A DNA stretch of 64,000 nt. It comes from MWBF01 sp040772005. GTDB taxonomy: Bacteria; Chloroflexota; Anaerolineae; CG2-30-64-16. The notes below the pieces were generated by a model. That model was not told where the DNA came from and made no database searches. It saw only the letters and a program-made list of their open reading frames with translations. Positions 8,814 through 17,244 of the stretch are shown piece by piece. Position numbers and translations under genes: made by a program. The DNA is taken from assembly GCA_040772005.1 (NCBI GenBank), contig JAXGYZ010000006.1, positions 1 through 64,000 on the forward strand, written 5' to 3'. Position 1 is the stretch's first letter; each line of letters begins with the position of its first letter.

Positions 8814-9796
8814 CCTCCTGAGCGATACAGATGGCAGGCCACCTGGCGTCCGTCGTGCCGGTTGTCGCCGGCCAGCACGGCCAGCGGCGGGCGTTCTTGC
8901 CAGCAGATGTCCATGACCTCCCTGCAGCGTTCCGCATACAGGCAGCGCTCGCGGCTGGCCGCAAGCGCGCCGGAGACCACCGCCTCAGGCGCGGCCTTCA
9001 GGTCCTCCGACCAGCGCTGGCCCGGATTCGCCACCGGAATGGACTGCATCAACAGCCGCGCATAGGGATGCCGGGGCTCGCTGGTCACCTGCTGAGTGGG
9101 ACCTTGCTCGACAATGCGGCCCTTATAGAGCACGATAATCTCGCCGCCCAGGTATTGAGCCGTGCTGAGGTCATGGGTGATGAAGAGCGTCGAGATGCCG
9201 TAACGCTCGCGGAAATCGAGCAGGATGTTCAGGAAGGAAGCGCGGATACCGGCATCGACCATGGAGACCGGCTCGTCGGCAATCACTAGACGCGGGCGGA
9301 TCAGATGGATGCGGGCCATCATCACGCGCTGGCGCATGCCCCCGCTGAGCTGGTGCGGGTGCTTGCCGAGCACATCCTCCGGCCGCAGGTCCACCGCCCG
9401 CAACGCCTCGTGGATGCGCGCTTGCGCCTCGTGCCGTGGTATGGGCAGCCCCAGGTTGCGGATCGCCAGCTTGAAGACCCGCTCGACGCGGTAGAAGGGG
9501 TTGTACACGCTGTACGGGTTCTGAAAGACCCCCTGCACCTCGCGGCGGTACTGGCGCAGCCAGGTGGCATCGCCACCAAAGACATCGCCGCCCTGATACT
9601 TCACCCGTCCGTCCGTCGGCCGCTGCAGCCGCAGGATCACGCGGGCCAGCGTCGATTTTCCGCTGCCGCTCTCGCCCACCAGGTTCAGGATCGCGGGCTG
9701 CTCGGACAGCGCAAACGAGACGTTGTCCACCGCATAGGTGAGGTGGCTGACGCCAAAGATCTGGCTCACGCCTTGAAGCTCAAGCAGGTTGGCCAT
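8810..9796 (-). CDS. Opp/Dpp-type ABC transporter ATP-binding protein (second ATPase)
   Basis: The product is 328 aa. The Walker A is GESGSGKST, the signature LSGGMRQRV and the Walker B LVIADEPVSMVDA. The C-terminal oligopeptide extension has the four-cysteine pattern (CLYAERC, DICWQ, VACHLY) that can hold an iron-sulfur cluster in this family. It hydrolyses ATP to drive the two permeases at 10778-12693. Its start directly abuts the stop of the first ATPase gene, and its end overlaps the mannosidase start. In several bacteria Opp-type systems carry oligosaccharides rather than peptides, which fits the neighbour. Confidence 0.93.
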   Translation of the reverse strand: MANLLELQGVSQIFGVSHLTYAVDNVSFALSEQPAILNLVGESGSGKSTLARVILRLQRPTDGRVKYQGGDVFGGDATWLRQYRREVQGVFQNPYSVYNPFYRVERVFKLAIRNLGLPIPRHEAQARIHEALRAVDLRPEDVLGKHPHQLSGGMRQRVMMARIHLIRPRLVIADEPVSMVDAGIRASFLNILLDFRERYGISTLFITHDLSTAQYLGGEIIVLYKGRIVEQGPTQQVTSEPRHPYARLLMQSIPVANPGQRWSEDLKAAPEAVVSGALAASRERCLYAERCREVMDICWQERPPLAVLAGDNRHDGRQVACHLYRSGG

Positions 9797-10771
9797 CTAC
9801 CGGCCTCCGTCATAGAGATGGCACGCGACCAGATGCTCGGGCCGTGCCTCCCGGTACGCGGGGACAACCGTGCGGCAGATCTCCATCACGCGCGGGCAGC
9901 GCGGGTGGAAACGACAGCCGGCTGGGTAGCTGAACGGGCTCGGTGTTTCGCCTGCGAGGCCAGTCACGCGGCCGCTGCCCTCGACGGGAATGGAACGGAT
10001 CAGGCCCGCCGCATAGGGATGCAGCGCCGAGCCGAAGACCTCGCGGACCGCACCCACCTCCACGATCCGGCCGGCATACATGACGGCCATACGGTCCACC
10101 ACCTGGGCGATCACGCCCATGTCGTGCGTAATCAGCATGATGGTGGTGCCGAGCTCGCGGCGGATGCGCTGGAGTTCCTGCAGGATCAGCCGCTGAGTGA
10201 CGACATCGAGCGCAGTAGATGGCTCGTCAGCAATCAGCAGGGCCGGCTGCATGCTGACTGCCGCTGCGATGGCCACGCGCTGCATCATGCCGCCGCTCAG
10301 CTCATGGGGGTAGCGCTCCAGCACATCCGGGCTGAGGTTGGTGAAGGCCAGCGCGCGCTGCGCCGCCGCGAGAGCCTCCGCCATGCTCATGCCGTGCGCC
10401 ACGAGCGTATCCGTCATCTGCTGGCGCACGCGCAGCACCGGGTTGAGCGCGCTCATCGAGCCCTGCGGGATGTAGGCGACGTGACGCCAGCGAAGCTGGC
10501 GCAGGCGGGCGGCCGGCACAGCCAGCAGGTCTTCGGATGCGCCGCCCGGCAGGGACAGCAGGATGGACCCGCCCATCTTGACCACCGGCGGCTCGAACAA
10601 TCCCAGGACCGAAGTCGCCAGGGTGCTCTTGCCGCAGCCCGACTCGCCCACCAGGCCCAGGATTTCGCCCGCACGCACCTCAAGATTTACCTGATCGAGA
10701 ATCCCGATGATCGAACGACGGCCAATCAGACCGACCGAAAGATCACGGATCTGGAGAATGCTCGTTGTCAT
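9797..10771 (-). CDS. Opp/Dpp-type ABC transporter ATP-binding protein (first ATPase)
   Basis: The product is 324 aa from the ATG at 10771; a GTG one codon earlier is possible. The Walker A is GESGCGKST, the signature ELSGGMMQRVAIA and the Walker B LLIADEPSTALDV. The cysteine-containing C-terminal extension (CRFHPRC, MEIC, VACHLY) is typical of DppD/OppD proteins. It pairs with the adjacent ATPase as the usual heterodimer of these importers. It lies six bases after the DppC-like permease gene in one operon. Confidence 0.93.
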   Translation of the reverse strand: MTTSILQIRDLSVGLIGRRSIIGILDQVNLEVRAGEILGLVGESGCGKSTLATSVLGLFEPPVVKMGGSILLSLPGGASEDLLAVPAARLRQLRWRHVAYIPQGSMSALNPVLRVRQQMTDTLVAHGMSMAEALAAAQRALAFTNLSPDVLERYPHELSGGMMQRVAIAAAVSMQPALLIADEPSTALDVVTQRLILQELQRIRRELGTTIMLITHDMGVIAQVVDRMAVMYAGRIVEVGAVREVFGSALHPYAAGLIRSIPVEGSGRVTGLAGETPSPFSYPAGCRFHPRCPRVMEICRTVVPAYREARPEHLVACHLYDGGR

Positions 10772-10777
10772 CACGGC

Positions 10778-11623
10778 TTACCGGTCCTCCACGGTGCCCC
10801 GCAGCCGCGGGTTGTACTTCTCTTCCAGGCCCATGTTGATCAGGTTGAACGCGAGAAACATGAGCACCAGCAACACCACCGGCACGAGCATCTGGCCATA
10901 CAGCCGGGCCCCCAGAAGTCCCTGGGCCAGCCCCTGACCGATCAGGAAGCCGAGCGTCGGCAGCCCACGTGCGCCGAGCCCGATGAGCTGCAGGCCGGCC
11001 TCGGTGAGCATGGCGGAGACCACCGCCCCGGCCAGACTGAAGCCCAGGTAGGGCAGCAGGTTGGGCAGCAGTTCGGTGAAGATGATCTGCCAGGTGCCTG
11101 CGCCCGTAATGCGGGCCAGGTCGACATAGGGCCGCTCGCGCATGCTGATCACCTGCGCCCGGATTACGCGCGCCACGTAGGGCCAGCCAAATAAGCCGAG
11201 CAACAGCGCCATGCTGAGCAGGTTCCAACGCCGGATGTACGCAGCCATGATCAGAAAGATCGGCAAGCTGGGCACCACCAGGAACATGTCGATGAAGGTG
11301 CGCAGCCCCGCATCTGTGCGCCCGCCGACGAAGCCGGAGAGAAAGCCCACCGTCACGCCGATGATCAGGGCGCTCACCCCGGCCACCAGACCGATAGCCA
11401 GCGACGGCCAGATGGAATTCAGGATCACGGCCACGGCGTCCCGGCCCGCCTCATCGATGCCGAGCGGGTGTTCGGGTGAGGGCAACTGCCAGCGCGGCCA
11501 GGTGCCCACTTCCAGCGGGTCCTGGCCGGGGAACAGCCATTGTGCCAACAGCGGCCCGCCGAGCGCGAGAGCTAACAACACGAGAAGCAGCATGATGCCA
11601 AAGGTCAGCTTGAAGTTGCTCAT
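10778..11623 (-). CDS. Opp/Dpp-type ABC transporter permease (DppC-like)
   Basis: The product is a 281-aa integral membrane protein with about six helices. The early segment HPLGIDEAGRDAVAVIL is the conserved DppC region, and RPYVDLARITGAGTWQII is the loop that contacts the ATPase. The start overlaps the end of the DppB-like gene by 4 bp. With the DppB-like partner it forms the translocation channel. Length and topology are normal for the family. Confidence 0.92.
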   Translation of the reverse strand: MSNFKLTFGIMLLLVLLALALGGPLLAQWLFPGQDPLEVGTWPRWQLPSPEHPLGIDEAGRDAVAVILNSIWPSLAIGLVAGVSALIIGVTVGFLSGFVGGRTDAGLRTFIDMFLVVPSLPIFLIMAAYIRRWNLLSMALLLGLFGWPYVARVIRAQVISMRERPYVDLARITGAGTWQIIFTELLPNLLPYLGFSLAGAVVSAMLTEAGLQLIGLGARGLPTLGFLIGQGLAQGLLGARLYGQMLVPVVLLVLMFLAFNLINMGLEEKYNPRLRGTVEDR

Positions 11624-12693
11624 TGCGTCACCCTGATTCGGGGATCGAGCAGCGGCAGCGCCAAATCTACGATGAGGCCCGCAAACAGGACGCCCAGCAT
11701 GGAAATCAGGACGATGCCCTGCATGATGTTGTAGTCGCGCACCGCCATGGCCTTGACGAAGAGCTCGCCCAGGCCGGGGATGCCGAAGACGACCTCGACG
11801 ATATATGCGCCGTTCAGGGTGGCGCCCAGGGCGATGGCGAGCCCGGCGACCTGCGGCAGGAGCGCAGTGCGGAAGGCGTAATCCTTGAGGATCGTGCCGG
11901 GGGCCAGCCCCTTGGCCCTGGCATACACCAGGTAGTCCTCGCCGAGCACGGAGATAATGAGCTGGCGCATCCCCATCGCCCAGGAAGCGCCCCAGACCAG
12001 CACCATCGAAAGCACCGGCAGGACCATGTGCTGCAGGACGCTGCTGATAAACTCCCAGGTGAAGGCGCGCTGCAGGTGCGCATCATAAGGCCGGCCGGTG
12101 GGCAGCCAGTGCAGCCGATAGCCGAGGAAGACGATCAAGGCCACGGCCAGGAGATAAACCGGCGTAATCTGCAGCAGCGTCAGGACGCCTGCAGCCAGGC
12201 TCGCCAGGCGGGTGCGGCGCAGCCAGCCAATGGCGGTGCCGAGCGCGGTGCCGACGCCCCAAGCCAGCAGCATCGAGGTGGTGAACAAACCGATGGTCCA
12301 CGGCAACTGGCGAAAAATCAGGGTCTGCGCCGGCGTCGGGAAGGCCACGAAGGACGGCCCGAAGTTGAAGCCGCTGAGGACGTTCCGGAAGAAGTAGACG
12401 TACTGGACATAGATGGGCAGGTCCAGCCCGAACATGGCCCGATAGCTGGCGACGATCTGCTGCGCTCCTTCGGCCTGGTTTTTGCCCTGGGCCAGCGAAA
12501 GCTGTGCGAGCATGATGGAGACCGGGTCGCCGGGCATCAGCCGGAAGAGCAGGAAGGCCAGCGTGATGGCGGCCCATGCTGTCAGGAAGAAGAGCCCGAT
12601 GCGGCGCAGGAAGTAGTCGCGGACGCCGCGGCGCCGCGCCGCCGCGGTCTGGGCGACCCGTAAACCCGCGGCTGTGGATGCTGTCTGAGCCAT
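11620..12693 (-). CDS. Opp/Dpp-type ABC transporter permease (DppB-like)
   Basis: The product is 357 aa. A cytoplasmic N-terminal tail of about 30 residues leads into YFLRRIGLFFLTAWAAITLAF, the usual first helix, then FRLMPGDPV, the DppB signature. The loop EDYLVYARAKGLAPGTIL contacts the ATPase. GGAGG lies nine bases before the ATG. The gene is separated from the binding-protein gene by 131 bp containing a strong hairpin, which may lower permease expression relative to the binding protein. Confidence 0.92.
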   Translation of the reverse strand: MAQTASTAAGLRVAQTAAARRRGVRDYFLRRIGLFFLTAWAAITLAFLLFRLMPGDPVSIMLAQLSLAQGKNQAEGAQQIVASYRAMFGLDLPIYVQYVYFFRNVLSGFNFGPSFVAFPTPAQTLIFRQLPWTIGLFTTSMLLAWGVGTALGTAIGWLRRTRLASLAAGVLTLLQITPVYLLAVALIVFLGYRLHWLPTGRPYDAHLQRAFTWEFISSVLQHMVLPVLSMVLVWGASWAMGMRQLIISVLGEDYLVYARAKGLAPGTILKDYAFRTALLPQVAGLAIALGATLNGAYIVEVVFGIPGLGELFVKAMAVRDYNIMQGIVLISMLGVLFAGLIVDLALPLLDPRIRVTQ

Positions 12694-12748
12694 GCTGGTC
12701 CTCCGTTACTCGGGCAATTGTACGCTGGAAACGTCACCCCTCGCCTCT

Positions 12749-12806
12749 CCCCCTCCCCTGAAGTGCTGGGCGCGCTTCCGACTCGCACGCCCTTCAGGGG
12801 AGGGGG
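12749..12806 (-). repeat. Hairpin between binding-protein and permease genes
   Basis: CCCCCTCCCCTGAAG (12749-12763) and its exact complement (12792-12806) form a 15-bp stem, with more partial pairing outside. It lies inside the operon, after the binding-protein stop at 12825. A processing or partial-termination element is likely. There is no T-run, so it is not a classical terminator. The G/C-rich arms resemble dispersed repeats. Confidence 0.6.
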
Positions 12807-12824
12807 TTTGGGGATGAGGCCCGC

Positions 12825-14588
12825 TTACTGTGCGGGTTCGATGTACGTCAGGATGTGGCGGAAGAGCGGACCCCAGTACACTAGGGTATTCGCCTTCTCG
12901 AAGCCCTGCCAGTACTCGTTGTTGTATGGGATCACGAAGTAGTCGCCAAACAGATTCGCCCAGACGTAATCGCCGTAGACCAATCCGAAGGCCTGCTTGT
13001 AAAGCGCCTGGATCGCGGGATCGTCCGGGTTGCCGGCCCGGATTTGCTCGGTTACGTCGATCAAGGCCTGGGGCGCCTTGTACCGATACTGGTTCTGCCC
13101 TGAAGCCTCGCCGACCGGCTTGAAGTTCTCAGGCAGCAGGTCCGTGTAGGTCGAGATGGGATCGAACGGCGCAGGGCAAGACCAGCTGAACGAGATGTCG
13201 AACGTGCCGCCCTGCCAGTCAGCGATGAAGGTGCCGACCTCTTCGACGCGTACGTCGATCTGGATGCCCAGCGCCTCGGCCTCCTTGGCCATGCCGTCGG
13301 CCCACGCGCGCCACTCGGTATACTGCGGCTGGAAGGTGATGGCGGTGAGCTGGATCGGTTGGCCTTCCTTGTTCAGGCGCTTGCCGTTTTCGAGCTTGTA
13401 GCCGGCCTCGTCCAGGATCTGCGCAGCCTTGGCCGGGTCGAACTTGCCGATGTCGTACTTGTCGATGTCGGCTGGATCGTAGAAGACCGGCGGCGGGTTG
13501 CCCTGGGTCGGGTCATAGGGCCACGGCACCACGTTGGGGTAGCCGGGCGGATCGCCGGTGTTGACGGCCTTCTGACGATCGATCAGCAGGCTCATGGCAT
13601 GCCGGAAAGCCGGATCATCCAGGGGCTTGACGGTGTGGTTGAAGGAGGCTCGGCGCGGGCAAGGGTCCAGCCCCAGGTACTGCGCGATGTTCGGATTGGT
13701 CTGCATCGCGGTCTTGACCGGCGCATTCTCGAGACTGCCCAGATCATAGTTGCCCTGCTCCCACTCAAGCGTGGACAGATCCTGCTTCGGCGCCTGCGTC
13801 CAGACCATATACCTGGGCGCCGGCATCTTCTCCTTGTTCCAGTAGTCGTCGCGGCGCTCCCAGATCACGACGCGGGTCTCGTTGTTGGTGCTCACGAGCT
13901 TGTACGGACCGGAGAAGACGGCGTTTGGGTTCGTGAACTCGGTGGGGTCCTGGCCCTCCCAGATGTGTTTGGGCAAGACGTAGAAGCCGTTGATGAACTG
14001 CTGGTGGAAGCGAAAATCGGGTTCTTTGAGCGTGAAGACCAGCTTGTCCGTGCCCTCGGCCTTCACGTTGTCCACCGAGCGCTCCAGACCGACGCCGCCG
14101 GCGATCGTCGCCATGTTCTCGATGTAGTAGTTGACGGTGAAGATCCAGTCATCCACTGTCAGCGGTGTGCCGTCATTCCAGTTGGCGCTGTCGACGATAT
14201 TCAGCGTAAACGTCTTGCCGTCCTCGGAGTACTCCCACGACTTGGCGAGGAACGGGAAGAGGTTCGTGTTGTCATCGCGGTAGAATGGCAGCTCGATGGC
14301 GACCTGGAAGAAGCCGGAAGCGTTGTTATTGTTCGGGGCGAAGGGATTGAATGCGTCCCAGATGTCGGAGCTCGGCACCTGGTGGCCGACGATATAGGTC
14401 TCGTTCCGCGGCAGGTCGCCGTATACCAGTTTGGCGGCCGGTGCGGCCGCTGCCTCTTCGGGCGCTGCGGCGGGCTCGGCCGGCTGTTCGGCTGCCGGTG
14501 GGGCCGGCGCCGGAGCAACAGGGGTGCACGCGGCCAGCATGGACAAAACCATCAGAACACTGAGGATTACCAGGAGCTTGTTGCGCAT
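12825..14588 (-). CDS. Opp/Dpp-type substrate-binding lipoprotein
   Basis: The product is 587 aa. It has a type II signal peptide ending LAACTP with Cys21 as the lipidated residue, then a Pro/Ala/Glu-rich linker to about residue 50. The mature part is a family-5 solute-binding protein (WEYSEDGKTFTLNI, PLDDPAFRHAMSLLIDRQ). AAGGAGG sits eight bases ahead of the ATG. It captures substrate for the permeases downstream and follows the regulator gene by 60 bp. With a GH38 mannosidase in the same run, an oligosaccharide ligand is more likely than a peptide; that is inference. Confidence 0.93.
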   Translation of the reverse strand: MRNKLLVILSVLMVLSMLAACTPVAPAPAPPAAEQPAEPAAAPEEAAAAPAAKLVYGDLPRNETYIVGHQVPSSDIWDAFNPFAPNNNNASGFFQVAIELPFYRDDNTNLFPFLAKSWEYSEDGKTFTLNIVDSANWNDGTPLTVDDWIFTVNYYIENMATIAGGVGLERSVDNVKAEGTDKLVFTLKEPDFRFHQQFINGFYVLPKHIWEGQDPTEFTNPNAVFSGPYKLVSTNNETRVVIWERRDDYWNKEKMPAPRYMVWTQAPKQDLSTLEWEQGNYDLGSLENAPVKTAMQTNPNIAQYLGLDPCPRRASFNHTVKPLDDPAFRHAMSLLIDRQKAVNTGDPPGYPNVVPWPYDPTQGNPPPVFYDPADIDKYDIGKFDPAKAAQILDEAGYKLENGKRLNKEGQPIQLTAITFQPQYTEWRAWADGMAKEAEALGIQIDVRVEEVGTFIADWQGGTFDISFSWSCPAPFDPISTYTDLLPENFKPVGEASGQNQYRYKAPQALIDVTEQIRAGNPDDPAIQALYKQAFGLVYGDYVWANLFGDYFVIPYNNEYWQGFEKANTLVYWGPLFRHILTYIEPAQ

Positions 14589-14648
14589 TTGCCTGCCTCC
14601 TTGAATCTGCGCAAGAACGCGTCTGCACGCACACGGTGAGACAACCAG

Positions 14649-15812
14649 CTAAGTATTCTTAAGATTCGCACCTCCTTCATCCTCCGGCGGCTGTACGCCG
14701 CCGCTCGATGCCCGCCGCACCAGGCGAACCGGCAAGCGCACGAAAACCGGTTCGGCCTGCTTGCCTTCTGCCTGCCGGATCAGGGCCTCACAGGCCCGAT
14801 GGCCGATCGCGAAGCCATCCTGCGCGATGCTCGTGAGAGGAACCTCGAGGCCAGTACAGTAGTCGGAGTCGTTGAAGCCCACGACGGCCAGGTCCACGGG
14901 CACGCGCAGCCCGGCCTGCCGTGCGGCCACGATGACCTGGTAGGCGATGAGGTCATGAAGAGCAAAGATAGCGGTGGGGCGCTCCGGGTCCTGCAGGCAC
15001 GCGGCGATGAAAGCCATCTGCGCAGTCTCGAGCGCCAAGTAGCCCAGGCCGAGTTCGGCAATCGGCCCTTCGCGCCCGCGTGGCAATCGGAGGGCCGGCA
15101 GGGGTTCTAGCCCGGCCTGGCGCATGGCCGCCTCATAGCCACCCTGGCGTTCGGCAATCGACGTGCTCTCATCGCTGGAAGTCAGAAAAGCAATCCGCCG
15201 GTGGCCGAGGTCGAGCAAGTGCTGCGTGGCCAATACAGCTCCAGCGTGGTTGTCGCAGCCGACGAAAGAGGCAGCCAGGCCAGGCAGATATCGGTCGACC
15301 TGGACCACTACATGGCCGCGCGTTACTAATCGCGCCAGGTGGATCGCCTCAGTTGCCTCTCCGGTTGGCCAGACAATGTAGTTGCAAAGCCCGGCCTCCT
15401 CGAGTCGAGCCAACACGCTGTTCGTGCTGCGACCGCCCACCGCAGGATCCACAAGGATCACCTGATAGCCGTGCACGTCGGCCGCGGCGTGGATGCCGGC
15501 GTAGATGCTTGCGGGCAGCGGGTCGCGGCTGAAGTTGACGACAAGCGCGATAAAGCGGCTCAACGCGCCGCGCTCGCGTGCGGCCGCAGCGAAACTACCC
15601 TTGCCCGCCCGCCGGATCACCAGGCCTTCGTTTTCGAGGGTCTGCAGCGCCTGCCGGATAGTATTGCGGCTCAGTTGGGACGCCTCACAGAGCGCGGCTT
15701 CGGAAGGGATACGCCGGGACGCAGGCCACTCGCCGGTGAGAATCAGGCGGCGGATTTCCTCGGCAACCTGCTGGTGCAGAGGCACATGGCTATCACGATC
15801 GACACGCAACAT
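14649..15812 (-). CDS. GntR/LacI hybrid transcriptional regulator (AraR-like)
   Basis: The product is 387 aa. Residues 5-70 are a GntR-type winged helix (HVPLHQQVAEEIRRLIL, then SRNTIRQALQTLENEGLVI). The rest is a LacI-type periplasmic-binding-like effector domain (GHRRIAFLTS, FALHDLIAYQV, DLAVVGFNDSDY). This domain order is that of AraR-type sugar repressors. The ATG at 15812 is preferred over a TTG at 15848 because the helix-turn-helix follows at the normal distance. It is first in the minus-strand run, so it probably autoregulates and controls the importer and mannosidase. The effector is unknown. Confidence 0.9.
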   Translation of the reverse strand: MLRVDRDSHVPLHQQVAEEIRRLILTGEWPASRRIPSEAALCEASQLSRNTIRQALQTLENEGLVIRRAGKGSFAAAARERGALSRFIALVVNFSRDPLPASIYAGIHAAADVHGYQVILVDPAVGGRSTNSVLARLEEAGLCNYIVWPTGEATEAIHLARLVTRGHVVVQVDRYLPGLAASFVGCDNHAGAVLATQHLLDLGHRRIAFLTSSDESTSIAERQGGYEAAMRQAGLEPLPALRLPRGREGPIAELGLGYLALETAQMAFIAACLQDPERPTAIFALHDLIAYQVIVAARQAGLRVPVDLAVVGFNDSDYCTGLEVPLTSIAQDGFAIGHRACEALIRQAEGKQAEPVFVRLPVRLVRRASSGGVQPPEDEGGANLKNT

Positions 15813-15852
15813 ATTGTCATCCGTATCGCAGGCACAGCACAGGGGCAAATGT

Positions 15853-15866
15853 TGGTACCAGTACCA
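15853..15866. promoter_or_regulatory. Candidate operator for the GntR/LacI regulator
   Basis: TGGTAC and GTACCA form a perfect inverted repeat with a 2-bp centre, similar in form to AraR-type operators with facing GTAC half-sites. It spans about +6 to +19 relative to the start predicted from the promoter at 15879-15907. That position suits repression. Confidence 0.6.
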
Positions 15867-15878
15867 TCAAGTAGCTAC

Positions 15879-15907
15879 AGCCTATCACAGTTGGAGTTGC
15901 GCGTCAA
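15879..15907 (-). promoter_or_regulatory. Promoter of the regulator-importer operon
   Basis: On the minus strand TTGACG (15902-15907) lies 17 bp from TAGGCT (15879-15884). The -35 matches the sigma70 consensus in five of six bases; the -10 is weaker. The start would be near 15872, 60 bp upstream of the regulator ATG. Confidence 0.6.
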
Positions 15908-15961
15908 TACCCCAATCAGCGTGATTTCATTTTCCTCTTGAGATGAGCGGCACGAATTGAG

Positions 15962-16196
15962 ATGAGCGGCACGAACGAGATCGAAGTGCTGGCAGACGGC
16001 CAAGTCACCATCCTCTCGGAGCGAGGCCGGTACGAACCTGTGCATCGAACGCAGGAATGCACGGATCCCCCTGCCCGGCGAGATCACCTGCCACGCGCGC
16101 GCAGGCAACTGGGTGCGGAGCGAGACGCCGGGCGGCGGGGGCTATGGCCCCGAGGATGAACCGGCAGTTGCGATGATCGCTAAGGACGCTCGCTGA
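15962..16196 (+). pseudogene. Possible frame-disrupted small coding remnant
   Basis: An open frame from ATG 15962 reads MSGTNEIEVLADGQVTILSE and then becomes basic and Pro-rich. A second frame starting near 16011 continues with protein-like sequence (ARIPLPGEITCHARAGNW) to a stop at 16194. Joining the two needs one frameshift near 16011-16030. No family was recognised. It is convergent with, and overlaps, the end of the gene at 16180. It may be a decayed short gene or chance. Confidence 0.25.
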
Positions 16197-17034
16197 AATC
16201 CGCCATCCGCGCCACCGCCTCGCCCAAGGTGTCCCGCGCATCGCTCCACCGGGCATCGAGGAGGCGCCCTGCGGCAACCAGGACCGGCACCCCCATCGTG
16301 AACGGGATGATGACCTGCAAGGCCGGATTGCCCAGCAGCATCTGCGAGAGCGCCATGCCCGCATATGCGACGAGCGGCAACGCAGCCGTCGCGAATGTGA
16401 GCGAAGCGAGGGGCCGCAGCGCGACCCACCGCTCGAACAGCCGGTAGAACATATAGACGGTGAACGTCGTCAGCACCCAGCCGGCGAAGTTCTGCACCGG
16501 AATGCCGAAGTAGGGCCCGCCGTCATGCCAGATCCACGCCTGCGCGCCCGGCCCGGAGAGGATGACATCCACCGAGAGGTCCCACGCGGTCATGACCAGG
16601 CTGCCGACGAGTGCCAGCCAGGTGAGGCGGCTAAGGCGTGCCCCGGTCGCGAGCGGCCGGCCCGCCACCAGCAGGTTGGCAATCACGTAGCTGGGGTAGA
16701 TCATCATGAACCAGGCGATAGGTATCAGCAGCGGCACATGGCCCAGCTTGGAGCCGAGCACGTCCGTGTAGTGATATGGCCCATAGATCGCCCCCGTCGC
16801 CACGCCGACCTGCTCGAAGCCCCAGGAGACCACCGCGCTGATGGCGAAGAAAGCCAGCATGTGCCGCCAGCCGAGCGCATAACAGGCATGAAACAGGCTG
16901 AAGAACATGAGTGCCAGGGTCGGGAGGGCCACGCCCCCTGGGGCGGGCAGGCCCAGCAGGGGCGCCACGAGCGATCGGTAGAGAAAGAGGGCCAGGCACA
17001 ACAGGGCCAGACCGAGCACGCTTCGTCGAACCAT
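16180..17034 (-). CDS. Carotenoid biosynthesis membrane protein (DUF422/CruF-like)
   Basis: The product is 284 aa with about seven hydrophobic helices. The stretch YGPYHYTDVLGSKLG, then VPLLIPIAWFMMIYPSYV, is characteristic of the DUF422 family. That family includes CruF and archaeal hydratases that add water to the ends of C40/C50 carotenoids. The start at 17034 (MVRRSVLG) is set by GGGAGGTG immediately upstream; longer in-frame extensions lack membrane-protein character. No other carotenoid gene is nearby, so the substrate is not fixed. It is divergent from the CHAT operon. Confidence 0.85.
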   Translation of the reverse strand: MVRRSVLGLALLCLALFLYRSLVAPLLGLPAPGGVALPTLALMFFSLFHACYALGWRHMLAFFAISAVVSWGFEQVGVATGAIYGPYHYTDVLGSKLGHVPLLIPIAWFMMIYPSYVIANLLVAGRPLATGARLSRLTWLALVGSLVMTAWDLSVDVILSGPGAQAWIWHDGGPYFGIPVQNFAGWVLTTFTVYMFYRLFERWVALRPLASLTFATAALPLVAYAGMALSQMLLGNPALQVIIPFTMGVPVLVAAGRLLDARWSDARDTLGEAVARMADFSERP

Positions 17035-17131
17035 ATGCACCTCCCGCTGAATCGAGGACGCTGCCATCATACACTCAGCGGCGAAAACGCGCCAGCATAT
17101 CACACTGCTTCGAATTCGGCCTTTCGGCCTA

Positions 17132-17160
17132 TTGTGTATTCGGCAATTTTGTGATAGAAT
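17132..17160 (+). promoter_or_regulatory. Promoter of the CHAT protease operon
   Basis: TTGTGT (17132-17137), a 17-bp spacer and TAGAAT (17155-17160). It lies about 85 bp upstream of the ATG at 17245. A second weaker candidate, TTGACA at 17184, lacks a good -10. Confidence 0.5.
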
Positions 17161-17244
17161 ATGTTTATTGCGGGAAAAACGGATTGACAAATTGGTGGTC
17201 TAGCGGGTACGCTTCTGGTAAGCGCGGAAGGAGTTCACCCGACC

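Noticed and set aside
9305..11194. A 629-codon plus-strand frame
   Set aside because: It is antisense to the two ATPases and a permease and has no recognisable motif.
17184..17213. TTGACA with a weak TACGCT as the CHAT promoter
   Set aside because: The -10 match is poor and the spacing is 18 bp; the TTGTGT-17-TAGAAT pair just upstream is better.
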